Positions 16,311-24,535 of a DNA stretch of 64,000 nucleotides are shown piece after piece. Each line of letters opens with the position of its first letter. The first letter of the stretch is position 1. The DNA lies in contig CANRYS010000005.1 in assembly GCA_947644305.1 (NCBI GenBank), positions 1 through 64,000 of the forward strand, in the 5' to 3' direction. The translations under genes and the position numbers were made by a program. This DNA is from an uncultured Roseburia sp. Its GTDB lineage: Bacteria; Bacillota; Clostridia; Lachnospirales; Lachnospiraceae. The notes under the pieces were generated by a model. The model worked only from the letters and a program-made list of their open reading frames with translations. It had not been told where the DNA came from and did no database searches.

Positions 16311-16676
16311 CTATTCCTCTTCCAGCTTAAGATCCTTTCCGATCTTAAGCATTTTAAGAAGCTTGATTTTTTCTTCCATGGTATAGTGTTTCAAAACTCT
16401 TGAAATCTCCTGGTCTACAACGGAATCGTCATCGGCTTCGATCAATTCCGGATTGCCTGCATTGAGAAGTGAATCAATGGAGATGTGGCAGAGCTTTGAA
16501 TAGTACATCAGCACACGAAGGTTGATCTTTGTCCGGTTATTTTCTATATTGCTGACAAAAGCGATGGTGCTGCCCAGATCTTTCGCGATCTTTTCCTGCG
16601 TGATTCCCTGCTCATTTCTAAGCTGTTTCATCCGCTTTCCCACTTTATCAAAGTCAATTTTTTCTATTACATCCAT
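16311..16676 (-). CDS. XRE-family transcriptional regulator
   Basis: 121 residues with an N-terminal Cro/CI helix-turn-helix (about residues 13-66: RMKQLRNEQGITQEKIAKDL, then FVSNIENNRTKINLRVLMYYSKL). The C-terminal half is short, acidic then Lys-rich, with no known sensor domain; KHYTMEEKIKLLKMLK could be a dimerisation helix. AGGAGG precedes the ATG. It is divergent from the VanZ-like gene and their promoters overlap, so it may control itself and that neighbour. This is an inference from layout. Confidence 0.88.
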   Translation of the reverse strand: MDVIEKIDFDKVGKRMKQLRNEQGITQEKIAKDLGSTIAFVSNIENNRTKINLRVLMYYSKLCHISIDSLLNAGNPELIEADDDSVVDQEISRVLKHYTMEEKIKLLKMLKIGKDLKLEEE

Positions 16677-16716
16677 GTTATATGCCTCCTAATCGAATAT
16701 GTATATATCTTAGTTT

Positions 16717-16745
16717 ATTATATAGATAGGTTGAAATCAAGTAAA
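16717..16745 (-). promoter_or_regulatory. Promoter of the XRE regulator gene
   Basis: On the minus strand: TTTACT (16745-16740), 17-base spacer, TATAAT (16722-16717). It interlocks with the + strand promoter of the VanZ-like gene. Confidence 0.65.
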
Positions 16746-16759
16746 ATTTGTAGTATTAT
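16731..16759 (+). promoter_or_regulatory. Promoter of the VanZ-like gene
   Basis: TTGAAA (16731-16736), 17-base spacer, TATTAT (16754-16759), 31 bases before the ATG. The divergent -35 box lies inside its spacer. Confidence 0.65.
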
Positions 16760-16789
16760 CAAAGAAATTTAAAAAATTGGAGTGGCAGT

Positions 16790-17287
16790 ATGAAGAAAAT
16801 TGCGTGTATCTTGTCTTTTGTGCCGGCGGTGATCTGGATGATTTTGATCTATTCCTTTTCCGCTGCTCCGGCGGTAGAATCCTCTGAGACCAGCGATGGG
16901 ATCTCATATAAAATAGTGAAGGTGATAGCAGGACTTCCCTTTTTGGACTGGGAAGAAGATGAGCTGGAAGAAAAGGCGGAAATTCTACATGTTCCGATCC
17001 GCAAAGCGGCACATTTCAGCGAATACGCATTGTTGGCCGTATTGTGGGTGGTACCTCTCGGCTGTATAACAAAGGCCAATAAGAAGAGAATGGTAGCGGC
17101 ATTATTGCTGAGCATCCTGTATGCTGCCAGCGACGAGATCCATCAATTATTTGTCCCTGGCAGGGATGGAAATGTAAAAGATGTGCTGATCGATACGGCA
17201 GGAGCAGGAGCTGGTATTCTGGTCTGGCGCTTTCTTTTCCATAATTTTTCTTGCAGCCTGAGGGCAAAAAACAGTATGCGGACTTGA
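16790..17287 (+). CDS. VanZ-like membrane protein
   Basis: 165 residues with four predicted helices (about 5-25, 70-90, 98-115, 135-155). The VanZ-like signatures are present: VIWMILIYSFSAAPA at the start, RKAAHFSEYALLAVL (about 68-82), and SDEIHQLFVPGRDGNVKDVLIDTAGAG (in two parts, about 113-140). The family is named for the teicoplanin-resistance accessory VanZ; most chromosomal members have no proven role. A GGAG lies 5 bases before the ATG. Its stop codon TGA lies inside the -35 hexamer of the leuB promoter. There is no other van gene nearby, so glycopeptide resistance should not be inferred. Confidence 0.85.
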   Translation: MKKIACILSFVPAVIWMILIYSFSAAPAVESSETSDGISYKIVKVIAGLPFLDWEEDELEEKAEILHVPIRKAAHFSEYALLAVLWVVPLGCITKANKKRMVAALLLSILYAASDEIHQLFVPGRDGNVKDVLIDTAGAGAGILVWRFLFHNFSCSLRAKNSMRT

Positions 17288-17313
17288 CAGTTCTAGCCAT
17301 TTTGCTATATACT
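17284..17313 (+). promoter_or_regulatory. Promoter of leuB-ilvD-ilvB
   Basis: TTGACA (17284-17289) is a perfect -35, with TATACT (17308-17313) after an 18-base spacer, or TATATA (17306-17311) after 16. The -35 contains the stop codon of the VanZ-like gene. Confidence 0.7.
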
Positions 17314-17375
17314 AAAAAAGTTAATAATTTAGAAATATGGGTTTTTATACATTGACTCATTTGGGAGGAACATTT

Positions 17376-18461
17376 ATGAATTATCATATCGCAGTCATCC
17401 CAGGCGATGGCATCGGGCCGGAGATCGTGGGAGAGGCAAAGAAGGTATTGAATAAAATTGGTGAGGTTTATGGACATACATTTGAATACGAAGAACTGCT
17501 GATGGGGGGCTGTTCCATCGATGCATACGGGGAACCGCTGACAGAGGAGACTTTAGAGAGGGCAAAAAACAGTGACTCCGTACTTCTGGGAGCCGTCGGT
17601 GGCAATGTAGGGCAGAGCAATTGGTACCAGTTGCCGCCAGATCAGAGACCGGAGGCAGGATTACTGAAGATTCGAAAAGGCTTAGGGTTGTTCTGTAATC
17701 TTCGGCCGGCGGTACTTTTTGATGAACTGAGTGGAGCCTGTCCGCTGAAAGAGGAACTGACCGAGGGCGGTTTTGATTTTGTCGTCACAAGGGAACTGAC
17801 AGGGGGACTTTACTTTGGTGAGAGATATACGAAAGAGGTAGACGGTTGTCTACAAGCTACGGATACTCTTACATATAATGAGATTGAGATTCGACGAATT
17901 GCAAAATGGGCCTTTGACATTGCGATGAAAAGGAATAAGCGAGTCTGCAGTGTAGATAAGGCAAATGTGCTGGATTCCTCCAGACTTTGGAGAAAGGTCG
18001 TGAAGGAAGTCAGCGCGGACTATCCAGAAGTAGAATTGACGGATATGCTGGTGGATAACTGTGCCATGCAGTTGGTGAAGGATCCAAAACAATTTGATGT
18101 GATCCTGACAGAGAATATGTTTGGGGATATTTTATCCGATGAGGCCAGTATGGTGACTGGTTCCATTGGAATGTTGTCTTCGGCGAGTCTTGGCGAAGGT
18201 ACGCTGGGACTATATGAGCCGAGTCACGGTTCTGCACCGGATATTGCCGGACAGAACAAGGCAAATCCTATCGCTACCATTTTATCTGCCGCTATGATGC
18301 TAAAGTATTCCTTTAATCTGACCAGGGAATCCGACGCCATTGAACATGCGGTAAAGGCAGTGCTGAAAAAAGGACTGCGGACCATTGATATCATGGATGA
18401 GGGTAAGACTTGTCTGGGAACTGTGGAGATGGGGAAAGCCATCTGTGATGCGATTCACTAG
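17376..18461 (+). CDS. leuB: 3-isopropylmalate dehydrogenase
   Basis: 361 residues. It oxidises and decarboxylates 3-isopropylmalate with NAD+ in leucine synthesis. Family marks are [14 protein letters not shown] at the N-terminus, the substrate arginines in [20 protein letters not shown] (start of the stretch near residue 165), [14 protein letters not shown], the Asp-rich [11 protein letters not shown] metal site, and [21 protein letters not shown] near residue 286. GGGAGGA lies 6 bases before the ATG; an in-frame ATG 13 codons earlier has no ribosome site. leuA, leuC and leuD are not in the window. It is followed by ilvD and ilvB, so the operon links leucine and general branched-chain synthesis. 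Confidence 0.95.
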   Translation: MNYHIAVIPGDGIGPEIVGEAKKVLNKIGEVYGHTFEYEELLMGGCSIDAYGEPLTEETLERAKNSDSVLLGAVGGNVGQSNWYQLPPDQRPEAGLLKIRKGLGLFCNLRPAVLFDELSGACPLKEELTEGGFDFVVTRELTGGLYFGERYTKEVDGCLQATDTLTYNEIEIRRIAKWAFDIAMKRNKRVCSVDKANVLDSSRLWRKVVKEVSADYPEVELTDMLVDNCAMQLVKDPKQFDVILTENMFGDILSDEASMVTGSIGMLSSASLGEGTLGLYEPSHGSAPDIAGQNKANPIATILSAAMMLKYSFNLTRESDAIEHAVKAVLKKGLRTIDIMDEGKTCLGTVEMGKAICDAIH

Positions 18462-18522
18462 GATAGATGGATTGGGATGGCTTTGCGATCTGTGAAGAGA
18501 TTCACTAGGATAGAAGGATTGG
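18438..18522 (+). repeat. Imperfect direct repeat duplicating the 3' end of leuB
   Basis: Two 38-base copies, 18438-18475 and 18485-18522, differ at only four or so positions. The first spans the last eight codons and stop of leuB and the bases after it. The second lies in the leuB-ilvD gap. It looks like a local tandem duplication that lengthened the intergenic spacer. Confidence 0.8.
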
Positions 18523-18543
18523 TATTTGAAAGGAGCATTAGAT

Positions 18544-20214
18544 ATGAAGAGTGATTCAGTAAAGAAGGGGATGCAGACTGCACCACAGCGTTCCCTGTTC
18601 AATGCATTGGGAATGACAAAAGAGGAACTGGAGAAGCCGTTGGTGGGTATCGTCAGCTCCTATAATGAGATTGTGCCAGGGCACATGAATATTGATAAAA
18701 TCGTAGAAGCAGTGAAACTTGGCGTAGCCATGGCAGGAGGAACGCCGATCGTATTTCCGGCGATCGCGGTTTGCGATGGTATTGCCATGGGGCATGTGGG
18801 GATGAAATATTCCCTTGTGACCAGGGATCTGATCGCAGATTCTACCGAGTGTATGGCGCTTGCCCATGCTTTTGATGCATTGGTCATGGTGCCAAACTGC
18901 GACAAAAACGTACCAGGGCTTCTGATGGCGGCAGCCAGAGTGAACGTTCCGACCGTATTTGTCAGTGGCGGTCCGATGCTTGCCGGACACGTACAGGGAA
19001 AGAAAACAAGCCTTTCCAGTATGTTTGAGGCGGTGGGCGCCCACGCGGCAGGAAAGATGACAGAGGAAGAAGTGGATGATTTTGTCAGCCATGCCTGTCC
19101 GACCTGTGGTTCCTGTTCTGGTATGTACACCGCAAACAGTATGAACTGTCTGACGGAGGCCATCGGTATGGGGCTGAAAGGAAATGGAACGATTCCAGCA
19201 GTGTATTCGGAGCGCATCAAGCTGGCGAAACATGCCGGAATGAAAGTGATGGAGCTTTATGAGAAAAATATCCGACCAAGGGATATCATGACAGAGAAGG
19301 CATTTATGAATGCCTTGACTGTGGATATGGCGTTGGGATGTTCTACCAACAGTATGCTGCATCTTCCGGCCATCGCTCATGAAGCAGGCGTAGACTTGAA
19401 TCTGGATGAGGCAAATGCCATCAGTGCCAAGACGCCGAATCTGTGTCACCTGGCACCAGCAGGTCATACGTATATAGAAGATTTGAATGAAGCAGGCGGC
19501 GTGTATGCTGTCATGAATGAATTGAATAAAAAAGAACTTCTCCATACAGATCTTACTACAGCGACAGGAAAGACCGTGGGTGAGAACATCGAGGGATGCA
19601 TCAATAAGAATCCTGAAGTGATCCGTCCGGTGGAAAATCCTTACAGTGAGACTGGAGGAATCGCCGTCCTAAAGGGAAATTTGGCACCGGATTCTGCCGT
19701 CGTCAAACGTTCCGCCGTGGTAGAAGAGATGCTTGTCCACGAGGGGCCGGCGCGAGTCTTTGACTGCGAAGAAGACGCCATCGATGCCATCAAGAATGGA
19801 AAGATCGTGGCAGGGGATGTGGTCGTCATCCGCTATGAGGGCCCAAAAGGCGGTCCGGGTATGCGAGAGATGCTCAACCCGACATCTGCCATCGCAGGTA
19901 TGGGCCTGGGATCTTCTGTGGCACTGATCACAGACGGACGCTTTTCTGGAGCCAGCAGAGGCGCTTCCATTGGCCATGTGTCACCGGAGGCGGCAGTGGG
20001 TGGCCCGATCGCGCTGGTAGAAGAGGGCGATCCGATCCGTATCGATATTCCTGCCAATAAGCTGGAGCTCGCTGTAAGTGATGAGGTACTTGCCGAGAGA
20101 AGAAAGAACTGGCAACCGAGAGAACCGAAGATTACTACCGGTTACCTGGCGCGTTATGCCAACCTAGTCACCTCAGGAAATACAGGAGCGATTCTGAAAA
20201 ATGAATTGAATTAA
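18544..20214 (+). CDS. ilvD: Dihydroxy-acid dehydratase
   Basis: 556 residues, normal for the family. It dehydrates 2,3-dihydroxy-isovalerate and -methylvalerate in valine and isoleucine synthesis. It has the Fe-S cysteines in NCDKNVPG and in [18 protein letters not shown], and the C-terminal GGPGMREML and [12 protein letters not shown] motifs. AAGGAG lies 8 bases before the ATG; an in-frame TTG six codons earlier is less likely. It sits between leuB and ilvB in one transcription unit. Confidence 0.97.
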   Translation: MKSDSVKKGMQTAPQRSLFNALGMTKEELEKPLVGIVSSYNEIVPGHMNIDKIVEAVKLGVAMAGGTPIVFPAIAVCDGIAMGHVGMKYSLVTRDLIADSTECMALAHAFDALVMVPNCDKNVPGLLMAAARVNVPTVFVSGGPMLAGHVQGKKTSLSSMFEAVGAHAAGKMTEEEVDDFVSHACPTCGSCSGMYTANSMNCLTEAIGMGLKGNGTIPAVYSERIKLAKHAGMKVMELYEKNIRPRDIMTEKAFMNALTVDMALGCSTNSMLHLPAIAHEAGVDLNLDEANAISAKTPNLCHLAPAGHTYIEDLNEAGGVYAVMNELNKKELLHTDLTTATGKTVGENIEGCINKNPEVIRPVENPYSETGGIAVLKGNLAPDSAVVKRSAVVEEMLVHEGPARVFDCEEDAIDAIKNGKIVAGDVVVIRYEGPKGGPGMREMLNPTSAIAGMGLGSSVALITDGRFSGASRGASIGHVSPEAAVGGPIALVEEGDPIRIDIPANKLELAVSDEVLAERRKNWQPREPKITTGYLARYANLVTSGNTGAILKNELN

Positions 20215-20244
20215 TTACACTATACTGGAAAGAGGTGCATATTT

Positions 20245-21921
20245 ATGCAGTTAAACGGCTCCCAAATCTTAATAGAATGTTTACTGGAGCAAGGAGTTGA
20301 CACCATATTCGGGTATCCCGGAGGTGCCATATTAAATGTATATGACGAGTTGTATCGTTATCAGGATAAATTGCGCCATGTGCTCACATCCCATGAGCAG
20401 GGTGCTTCCCATGCAGCAGACGGTTATGCCAGGGCCACCGGAAAGGTTGGTGTCTGTATGGCGACCAGTGGTCCGGGGGCGACAAACCTTGTAACGGGAA
20501 TTGCCACCGCCTATATGGATTCGGTTCCGATGGTGGCGATCACCTGTAATGTTACCCTTCCTCTTCTGGGAAAAGATAGTTTTCAGGAGGTGGATATCGC
20601 CGGTGTGACGATGCCGGTGACGAAGCACAGTTTTATCGTAAAGGATATCAATGACCTTGCCGGCGTGGTGAGACGTGCCTTTAAAATCGCCCAGAGCGGC
20701 AGGCCGGGACCGGTTCTTGTGGACATCCCAAAGGATGTGACAGCGGCTGTCACAGAATTTGCACCACAGACGCCGGAGATCATCCAGAGAAAGACAGATA
20801 CCATCAAAGAGAGCGATATTGAAGCGGTGGTTCAGGCGATCCGTAGCTCGGAAAAGCCGATGATCTTTGTGGGTGGTGGAAATATCTTATCCGGGGACAG
20901 TGCAGAGCTGAAAGAGTTTGTTAAAAAAGTAGATGCGCCGGTTACGGATACGCTGATGGGAAAAGGCGCTTTTGACGGCACAGAAGAGTACTATACCGGC
21001 ATGCTGGGCATGCACGGAACCAAAACCGCCAATCTCAGCGTGACGGAGTGCGATCTTTTAATCGCATTGGGCGTGCGCTTTTCCGACCGTGTAATTGGAA
21101 ACGCCAGTAAGTTTGCCTACAATGCCAAGATCGTCCACATCGATATCGATGCGGCGGAGATCAATAAAAACATTCAGGTGGATTACTCCATCGTAGGAGA
21201 CCTCAAATCCATTCTGGAGATCTTAAATAAAAAACTGGAAAATCAGTATCATAAGCCCTGGGTTGACAAGGTACTTGCCAGAAAGGCGGCACTGCCTATG
21301 CAGTACCGGGATGATGTGCTGACAGGACCTTACATCATTGAGCGGATCAACGAGCTGACAGGCGGAGATGCTATTATTTCTACAGATGTAGGACAGCATC
21401 AGATGTGGGCGGCACAGTATTTCAAATATAAAAACCCGCGTACCTTCCTCACTTCCGGGGGCATGGGAACCATGGGGTATGGACTGGGTGCCTGTATCGG
21501 AGCAAAGGTAGGAATGCCAGAGAAGCATGTATTCAACATCGCTGGGGACGGATGTTTCCGTATGAATATGAATGAGCTTGCCACCGCTTCCCGTTATCGT
21601 ATCCCGATCATCCAGGTGATCTTTGATAATCATGCTCTTGGGATGGTTCGCCAATGGCAGACATTGTTCTATGGAAAACGATATTCCAATACAATATTAG
21701 AGGATCAGGTGGATTACGTAAAGGTATCTGAAGCGCTGGGGGCGAAGGCGTACCGCATTACCAAGCGTGAAGAAACAGACGATGTGATCCGGGCGGCGAT
21801 GGCGTCCGATGAGCCGGTGGTAATCTGTTGTTCACTGGCGCAGGATGACAAGGTGTGGCCGATGGTGGCACCGGGGGCGCCCATCGAGGAAGCATTTAAC
21901 GAAGAAGATTTGAAAAAGTAA
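20245..21921 (+). CDS. ilvB: Acetolactate synthase, large (catalytic) subunit
   Basis: 558 residues. It condenses two pyruvates, or pyruvate and 2-oxobutyrate, with TPP. It has the activating Glu in TSHEQGASHAADGYAR (about 46-61), the FAD-domain central part, and the TPP/Mg motif GDGCFRMNMNELATA. RBS is AGAGGTG. No ilvN regulatory subunit follows; the next gene is serC with its own promoter, so the small subunit is elsewhere or absent. Length and the QEVDIAG / FGYPGGAIL sequences favour the anabolic form over catabolic AlsS. Confidence 0.93.
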   Translation: MQLNGSQILIECLLEQGVDTIFGYPGGAILNVYDELYRYQDKLRHVLTSHEQGASHAADGYARATGKVGVCMATSGPGATNLVTGIATAYMDSVPMVAITCNVTLPLLGKDSFQEVDIAGVTMPVTKHSFIVKDINDLAGVVRRAFKIAQSGRPGPVLVDIPKDVTAAVTEFAPQTPEIIQRKTDTIKESDIEAVVQAIRSSEKPMIFVGGGNILSGDSAELKEFVKKVDAPVTDTLMGKGAFDGTEEYYTGMLGMHGTKTANLSVTECDLLIALGVRFSDRVIGNASKFAYNAKIVHIDIDAAEINKNIQVDYSIVGDLKSILEILNKKLENQYHKPWVDKVLARKAALPMQYRDDVLTGPYIIERINELTGGDAIISTDVGQHQMWAAQYFKYKNPRTFLTSGGMGTMGYGLGACIGAKVGMPEKHVFNIAGDGCFRMNMNELATASRYRIPIIQVIFDNHALGMVRQWQTLFYGKRYSNTILEDQVDYVKVSEALGAKAYRITKREETDDVIRAAMASDEPVVICCSLAQDDKVWPMVAPGAPIEEAFNEEDLKK

Positions 21922-21939
21922 ATTTCGCCGGGGGAAACC

Positions 21940-21968
21940 CTGACTGAATATACCAATGATTTTATAAT
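21940..21968 (+). promoter_or_regulatory. Promoter of serC
   Basis: CTGACT (21940-21945), 17-base spacer, consensus TATAAT (21963-21968), 23 bases before the GTG start. Confidence 0.6.
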
Positions 21969-21991
21969 GAAATTTTAAGGAGGTTTTAGCA

Positions 21992-23074
21992 GTGGCTAGA
22001 GTGTACAATTTTTCAGCAGGACCAGCTGTTTTACCGGAAGAGGTGTTAAAGGAAGCAGCAGATGAGATGATGGATTACAAAGGAACCGGAATGTCGGTGA
22101 TGGAGATGAGCCATCGTTCCAAAGCTTACGATGAGATCATCAAGACCGCAGAGGCAGACCTTCGTGAGCTGATGAATATTCCTGACAATTACAAAGTATT
22201 GTTTTTGCAGGGAGGAGCATCTCAGCAGTTTGCGATGATTCCGATGAATCTGATGAAAAACGGTGTGGCTGATTATATCGTTACCGGACAGTGGGCGAAG
22301 AAAGCATACCAGGAGGCATGCAAATACGGAAAAGCGAATAAGATCGCTTCTTCTGAGGATGAGACATTTTCCTATATTCCGGACTGCTCCGACCTTCCGA
22401 TCAGTGAAGATGCAGACTATGTATACATCTGCGAGAACAATACCATTTATGGAACCAAATTTAAAACACTTCCCAATACAAAAGGCAAGACACTGGTAGC
22501 AGACGTTTCTTCCTGCTTTTTATCCGAGCCTGTGGATGTGGAGAAGTACGGTGTGATCTACGGCGGTGTTCAGAAGAACATCGGTCCAGCGGGGGTTGTC
22601 ATCGTTATTATCCGTGAGGACCTGATTCCTGAGACTGTGGATGAAAAGGTTCCTACCATGCTTCAGTATAAGACCCATGCGGATGCCCAGAGTCTTTACA
22701 ATACACCGCCGGCATATGGGATCTATATATGTGGCAAAGTATTCAAATGGATCAAGAAGATGGGCGGTCTTGCTGTGATGAAGGAGAAAAATGAAGAGAA
22801 GGCAAAAATTCTCTATGATTTCCTGGATTCCAGTGAGATGTTCAAGGGTACGGTTCGCAAAGAAGACCGTTCTCTGATGAATGTGCCTTTTGTGACAGGA
22901 AATGAAGAGTTGGATGCTAAATTTGTCAAAGAGGCAAAGGCGGCGGGCTTTGAAAACCTGAAAGGACACCGCACGGTAGGCGGTATGCGCGCAAGCATTT
23001 ACAATGCGATGCCGAAGGAAGGTGTGGAGAAGCTGGTTGAATTTATGAAGAAGTTTGAAGAGGAGAAAGCGTGA
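21992..23074 (+). CDS. serC: Phosphoserine aminotransferase
   Basis: 360 residues, starting at GTG with AAGGAGG 8 bases upstream. It converts 3-phosphohydroxypyruvate and glutamate to phosphoserine (PLP enzyme). Family marks are VYNFSAGPAVLPEEVL at the N-terminus, LFLQGGASQQFAMIP, and the PLP lysine in GGVQKNIGPAG (near residue 195), then YKTHADAQSLYNTPP and HRTVGGMRAS. It is followed by serA, giving the first two steps of serine synthesis. The stop codon lies at the beginning of hairpin-element copy B. Confidence 0.96.
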   Translation: MARVYNFSAGPAVLPEEVLKEAADEMMDYKGTGMSVMEMSHRSKAYDEIIKTAEADLRELMNIPDNYKVLFLQGGASQQFAMIPMNLMKNGVADYIVTGQWAKKAYQEACKYGKANKIASSEDETFSYIPDCSDLPISEDADYVYICENNTIYGTKFKTLPNTKGKTLVADVSSCFLSEPVDVEKYGVIYGGVQKNIGPAGVVIVIIREDLIPETVDEKVPTMLQYKTHADAQSLYNTPPAYGIYICGKVFKWIKKMGGLAVMKEKNEEKAKILYDFLDSSEMFKGTVRKEDRSLMNVPFVTGNEELDAKFVKEAKAAGFENLKGHRTVGGMRASIYNAMPKEGVEKLVEFMKKFEEEKA

Positions 23075-23154
23075 AAAATAAATTTTTCACTCAACGAGTT
23101 TGTGTCTGCGCGTTGCTTGCCACAAACATCGGTTATACGCAGAAAGCGACGCAG
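23071..23154 (+). repeat. Interspersed multi-hairpin element, copy B
   Basis: Between serC and serA. Stem 1 is GTGAAAAAT/ATTTTTCAC (23071-23079 with 23082-23090). Stem 2 is GTTTGTG/CACAAAC (23098-23104 with 23121-23127), with the loop holding CTGCGCGTTGCTT. The downstream AAGCGACGCAG (about 23144-23154) is nearly complementary to that loop. It overlaps the serC stop codon and ends just before the serA ribosome site. Confidence 0.75.
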
Positions 23155-23168
23155 AAATGAGGGAAAGC

Positions 23169-24335
23169 ATGAGCATTAAAGTGAACTGCCTGAATCCGAT
23201 CGCGGCTTGCGGTCTGGATCTTCTGGATGATAAATATGAGATAGTAGAGGATGTAAATGCAGCAGAGGCTGTGCTGGTGAGAAGCGCTTCCATGCACGAT
23301 ATGGAGTTGTCAGATCATCTGATCGCCGTGGCGAGAGCCGGCGCCGGCGTCAACAATATTCCGTTGGAGCAGTGTGCGGAAAAGGGAATCGTTGTATTCA
23401 ATACACCGGGTGCTAATGCCAATGGTGTAAAAGAGCTGGTTGTGGCAGCTATGATCCTTGCTTCCCGCGATATCGTTGGTGGTATCGAGTGGGTGAAGGA
23501 CAATAAAGAGGATGGAGATATCGCAAAGGTGGCTGAAAAGGCGAAGAAGGCATTTGCCGGCACCGAGATCTCTGGTAAAAAACTTGGTATTATCGGTCTA
23601 GGCGCCATCGGTGTGTTGGTGGCAAATGCGGCAAACCGTCTTGGGATGGAGGTCTATGGATGCGATCCATATCTTTCCGTGGACAATGCGCTGAATATGT
23701 CTAGGGATATCACTCTTGTGAAAACCTATGATGAGATCTATAGTGAGTGTGATTTTATCACCGTTCACGTGCCTCTTCTAGATTCCACCAAGGGAATGTT
23801 TGATAAAGAAGCCTTTGACAAGATGAAGGACGGTGTGGTATTCCTGAACTTCTCCAGAGATACCCTGGTCAATGAGCCGGATATGAAAGCGGCATTGGAG
23901 AGCGGCAAGGTGAAAAAATATGTGGTGGATTTCCCAAATCCTACGACTGCCGCACTTCCAAACACCATTGTTACACCGCATCTGGGAGCTTCTACACAGG
24001 AATCCGAGGATAACTGTGCCAAAATGGCAGTAAAACAGATCCGGGAGTTTATGGAGAATGGTAATATTGTGAATTCTGTCAATTATCCGACCTGTGATGC
24101 CGGGGTTTGTACTACAGAGGGACGTATCGCCGTGGCGCATAAAAATGTCCACTCCATGCTTTCCAAATTTACGAATGTATTTGCCAAGGATGGAATCAAT
24201 ATTGAGAACATGGTCAATAAGAGCCGAGGTGATTTCGCCTATACGATCTTTGATATCTGCAGTGAGGCAACAGAGGCGATTGTCAAGGATCTGGAAGCCA
24301 TCGACGGTGTGATCAAGGTAAGAATCATTAAGTGA
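23169..24335 (+). CDS. serA: D-3-phosphoglycerate dehydrogenase
   Basis: 388 residues. It oxidises 3-phosphoglycerate with NAD+ as the first step of serine synthesis. The NAD-binding fold shows GLGAIGVLVANAANRLGMEVYG in two parts (GxGxxG core), and the catalytic His is in VTPHLGASTQESE. A C-terminal ACT domain (about 315-388, HKNVHSMLSKFTNVFAKDGI...) suggests feedback by serine or another amino acid. The start is the ATG after GAGGGAAAGC; an earlier in-frame ATG at 23157 is possible. Hairpin elements flank the gene on both sides. Confidence 0.93.
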   Translation: MSIKVNCLNPIAACGLDLLDDKYEIVEDVNAAEAVLVRSASMHDMELSDHLIAVARAGAGVNNIPLEQCAEKGIVVFNTPGANANGVKELVVAAMILASRDIVGGIEWVKDNKEDGDIAKVAEKAKKAFAGTEISGKKLGIIGLGAIGVLVANAANRLGMEVYGCDPYLSVDNALNMSRDITLVKTYDEIYSECDFITVHVPLLDSTKGMFDKEAFDKMKDGVVFLNFSRDTLVNEPDMKAALESGKVKKYVVDFPNPTTAALPNTIVTPHLGASTQESEDNCAKMAVKQIREFMENGNIVNSVNYPTCDAGVCTTEGRIAVAHKNVHSMLSKFTNVFAKDGINIENMVNKSRGDFAYTIFDICSEATEAIVKDLEAIDGVIKVRIIK

Positions 24336-24349
24336 TCCGTAATCAATGC

Positions 24350-24411
24350 CGGGCGGTGTCGGTGAAGTCTATAGGACAGATTTTGCGAGACAGAATCTGT
24401 CTTATCGCCCG
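24350..24411 (+). other. Branched hairpin after serA
   Basis: Outer stem CGGGCG/CGCCCG (24350-24355 with 24406-24411) encloses an inner stem GACAGATT/AATCTGTC (24375-24382 with 24394-24401). No T run follows, so it does not look like a terminator. It is directly upstream of hairpin-element copy C and may be an mRNA-stabilising or processing structure. Confidence 0.5.
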
Positions 24412-24437
24412 TGCGGGAATAAATATAAAGGAGAATA

Positions 24438-24521
24438 GAGTGAAAAATAAATTTTCACTCGGCAAGTTTGTGACTGCGCGCTGCTTGCACAAACGTTGCT
24501 TGATGCGCAAAAGCAGCGCAG
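24438..24521 (+). repeat. Interspersed multi-hairpin element, copy C
   Basis: Between serA and the ABC lipoprotein gene. Stem 1 is GAGTGAAAA/TTTTCACTC (24438-24446 with 24452-24460). Stem 2 is GTTTGTG/CACAAAC (24466-24472 with 24488-24494), whose loop carries CTGCGCGCTGCTT. The downstream AAGCAGCGCAG (24511-24521) pairs with this loop apart from a 2-base insertion, which would make a pseudoknot. It is very close to copy B in sequence and position relative to the next ribosome site. Confidence 0.8.
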
Positions 24522-24535
24522 AAAAGAGGTAAAGG

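Noticed and set aside
17043-17061. GGGTGGTACC, similar to the T-box antiterminator motif
   Set aside because: It lies in the middle of the VanZ-like coding region, encodes its WVVPLG residues, and has no specifier stem or terminator around it.
16790-17287. Glycopeptide resistance from the VanZ-like gene
   Set aside because: No vanA/B/H/X/Y/R/S genes nearby; VanZ-like proteins are common chromosomal proteins of unknown role.
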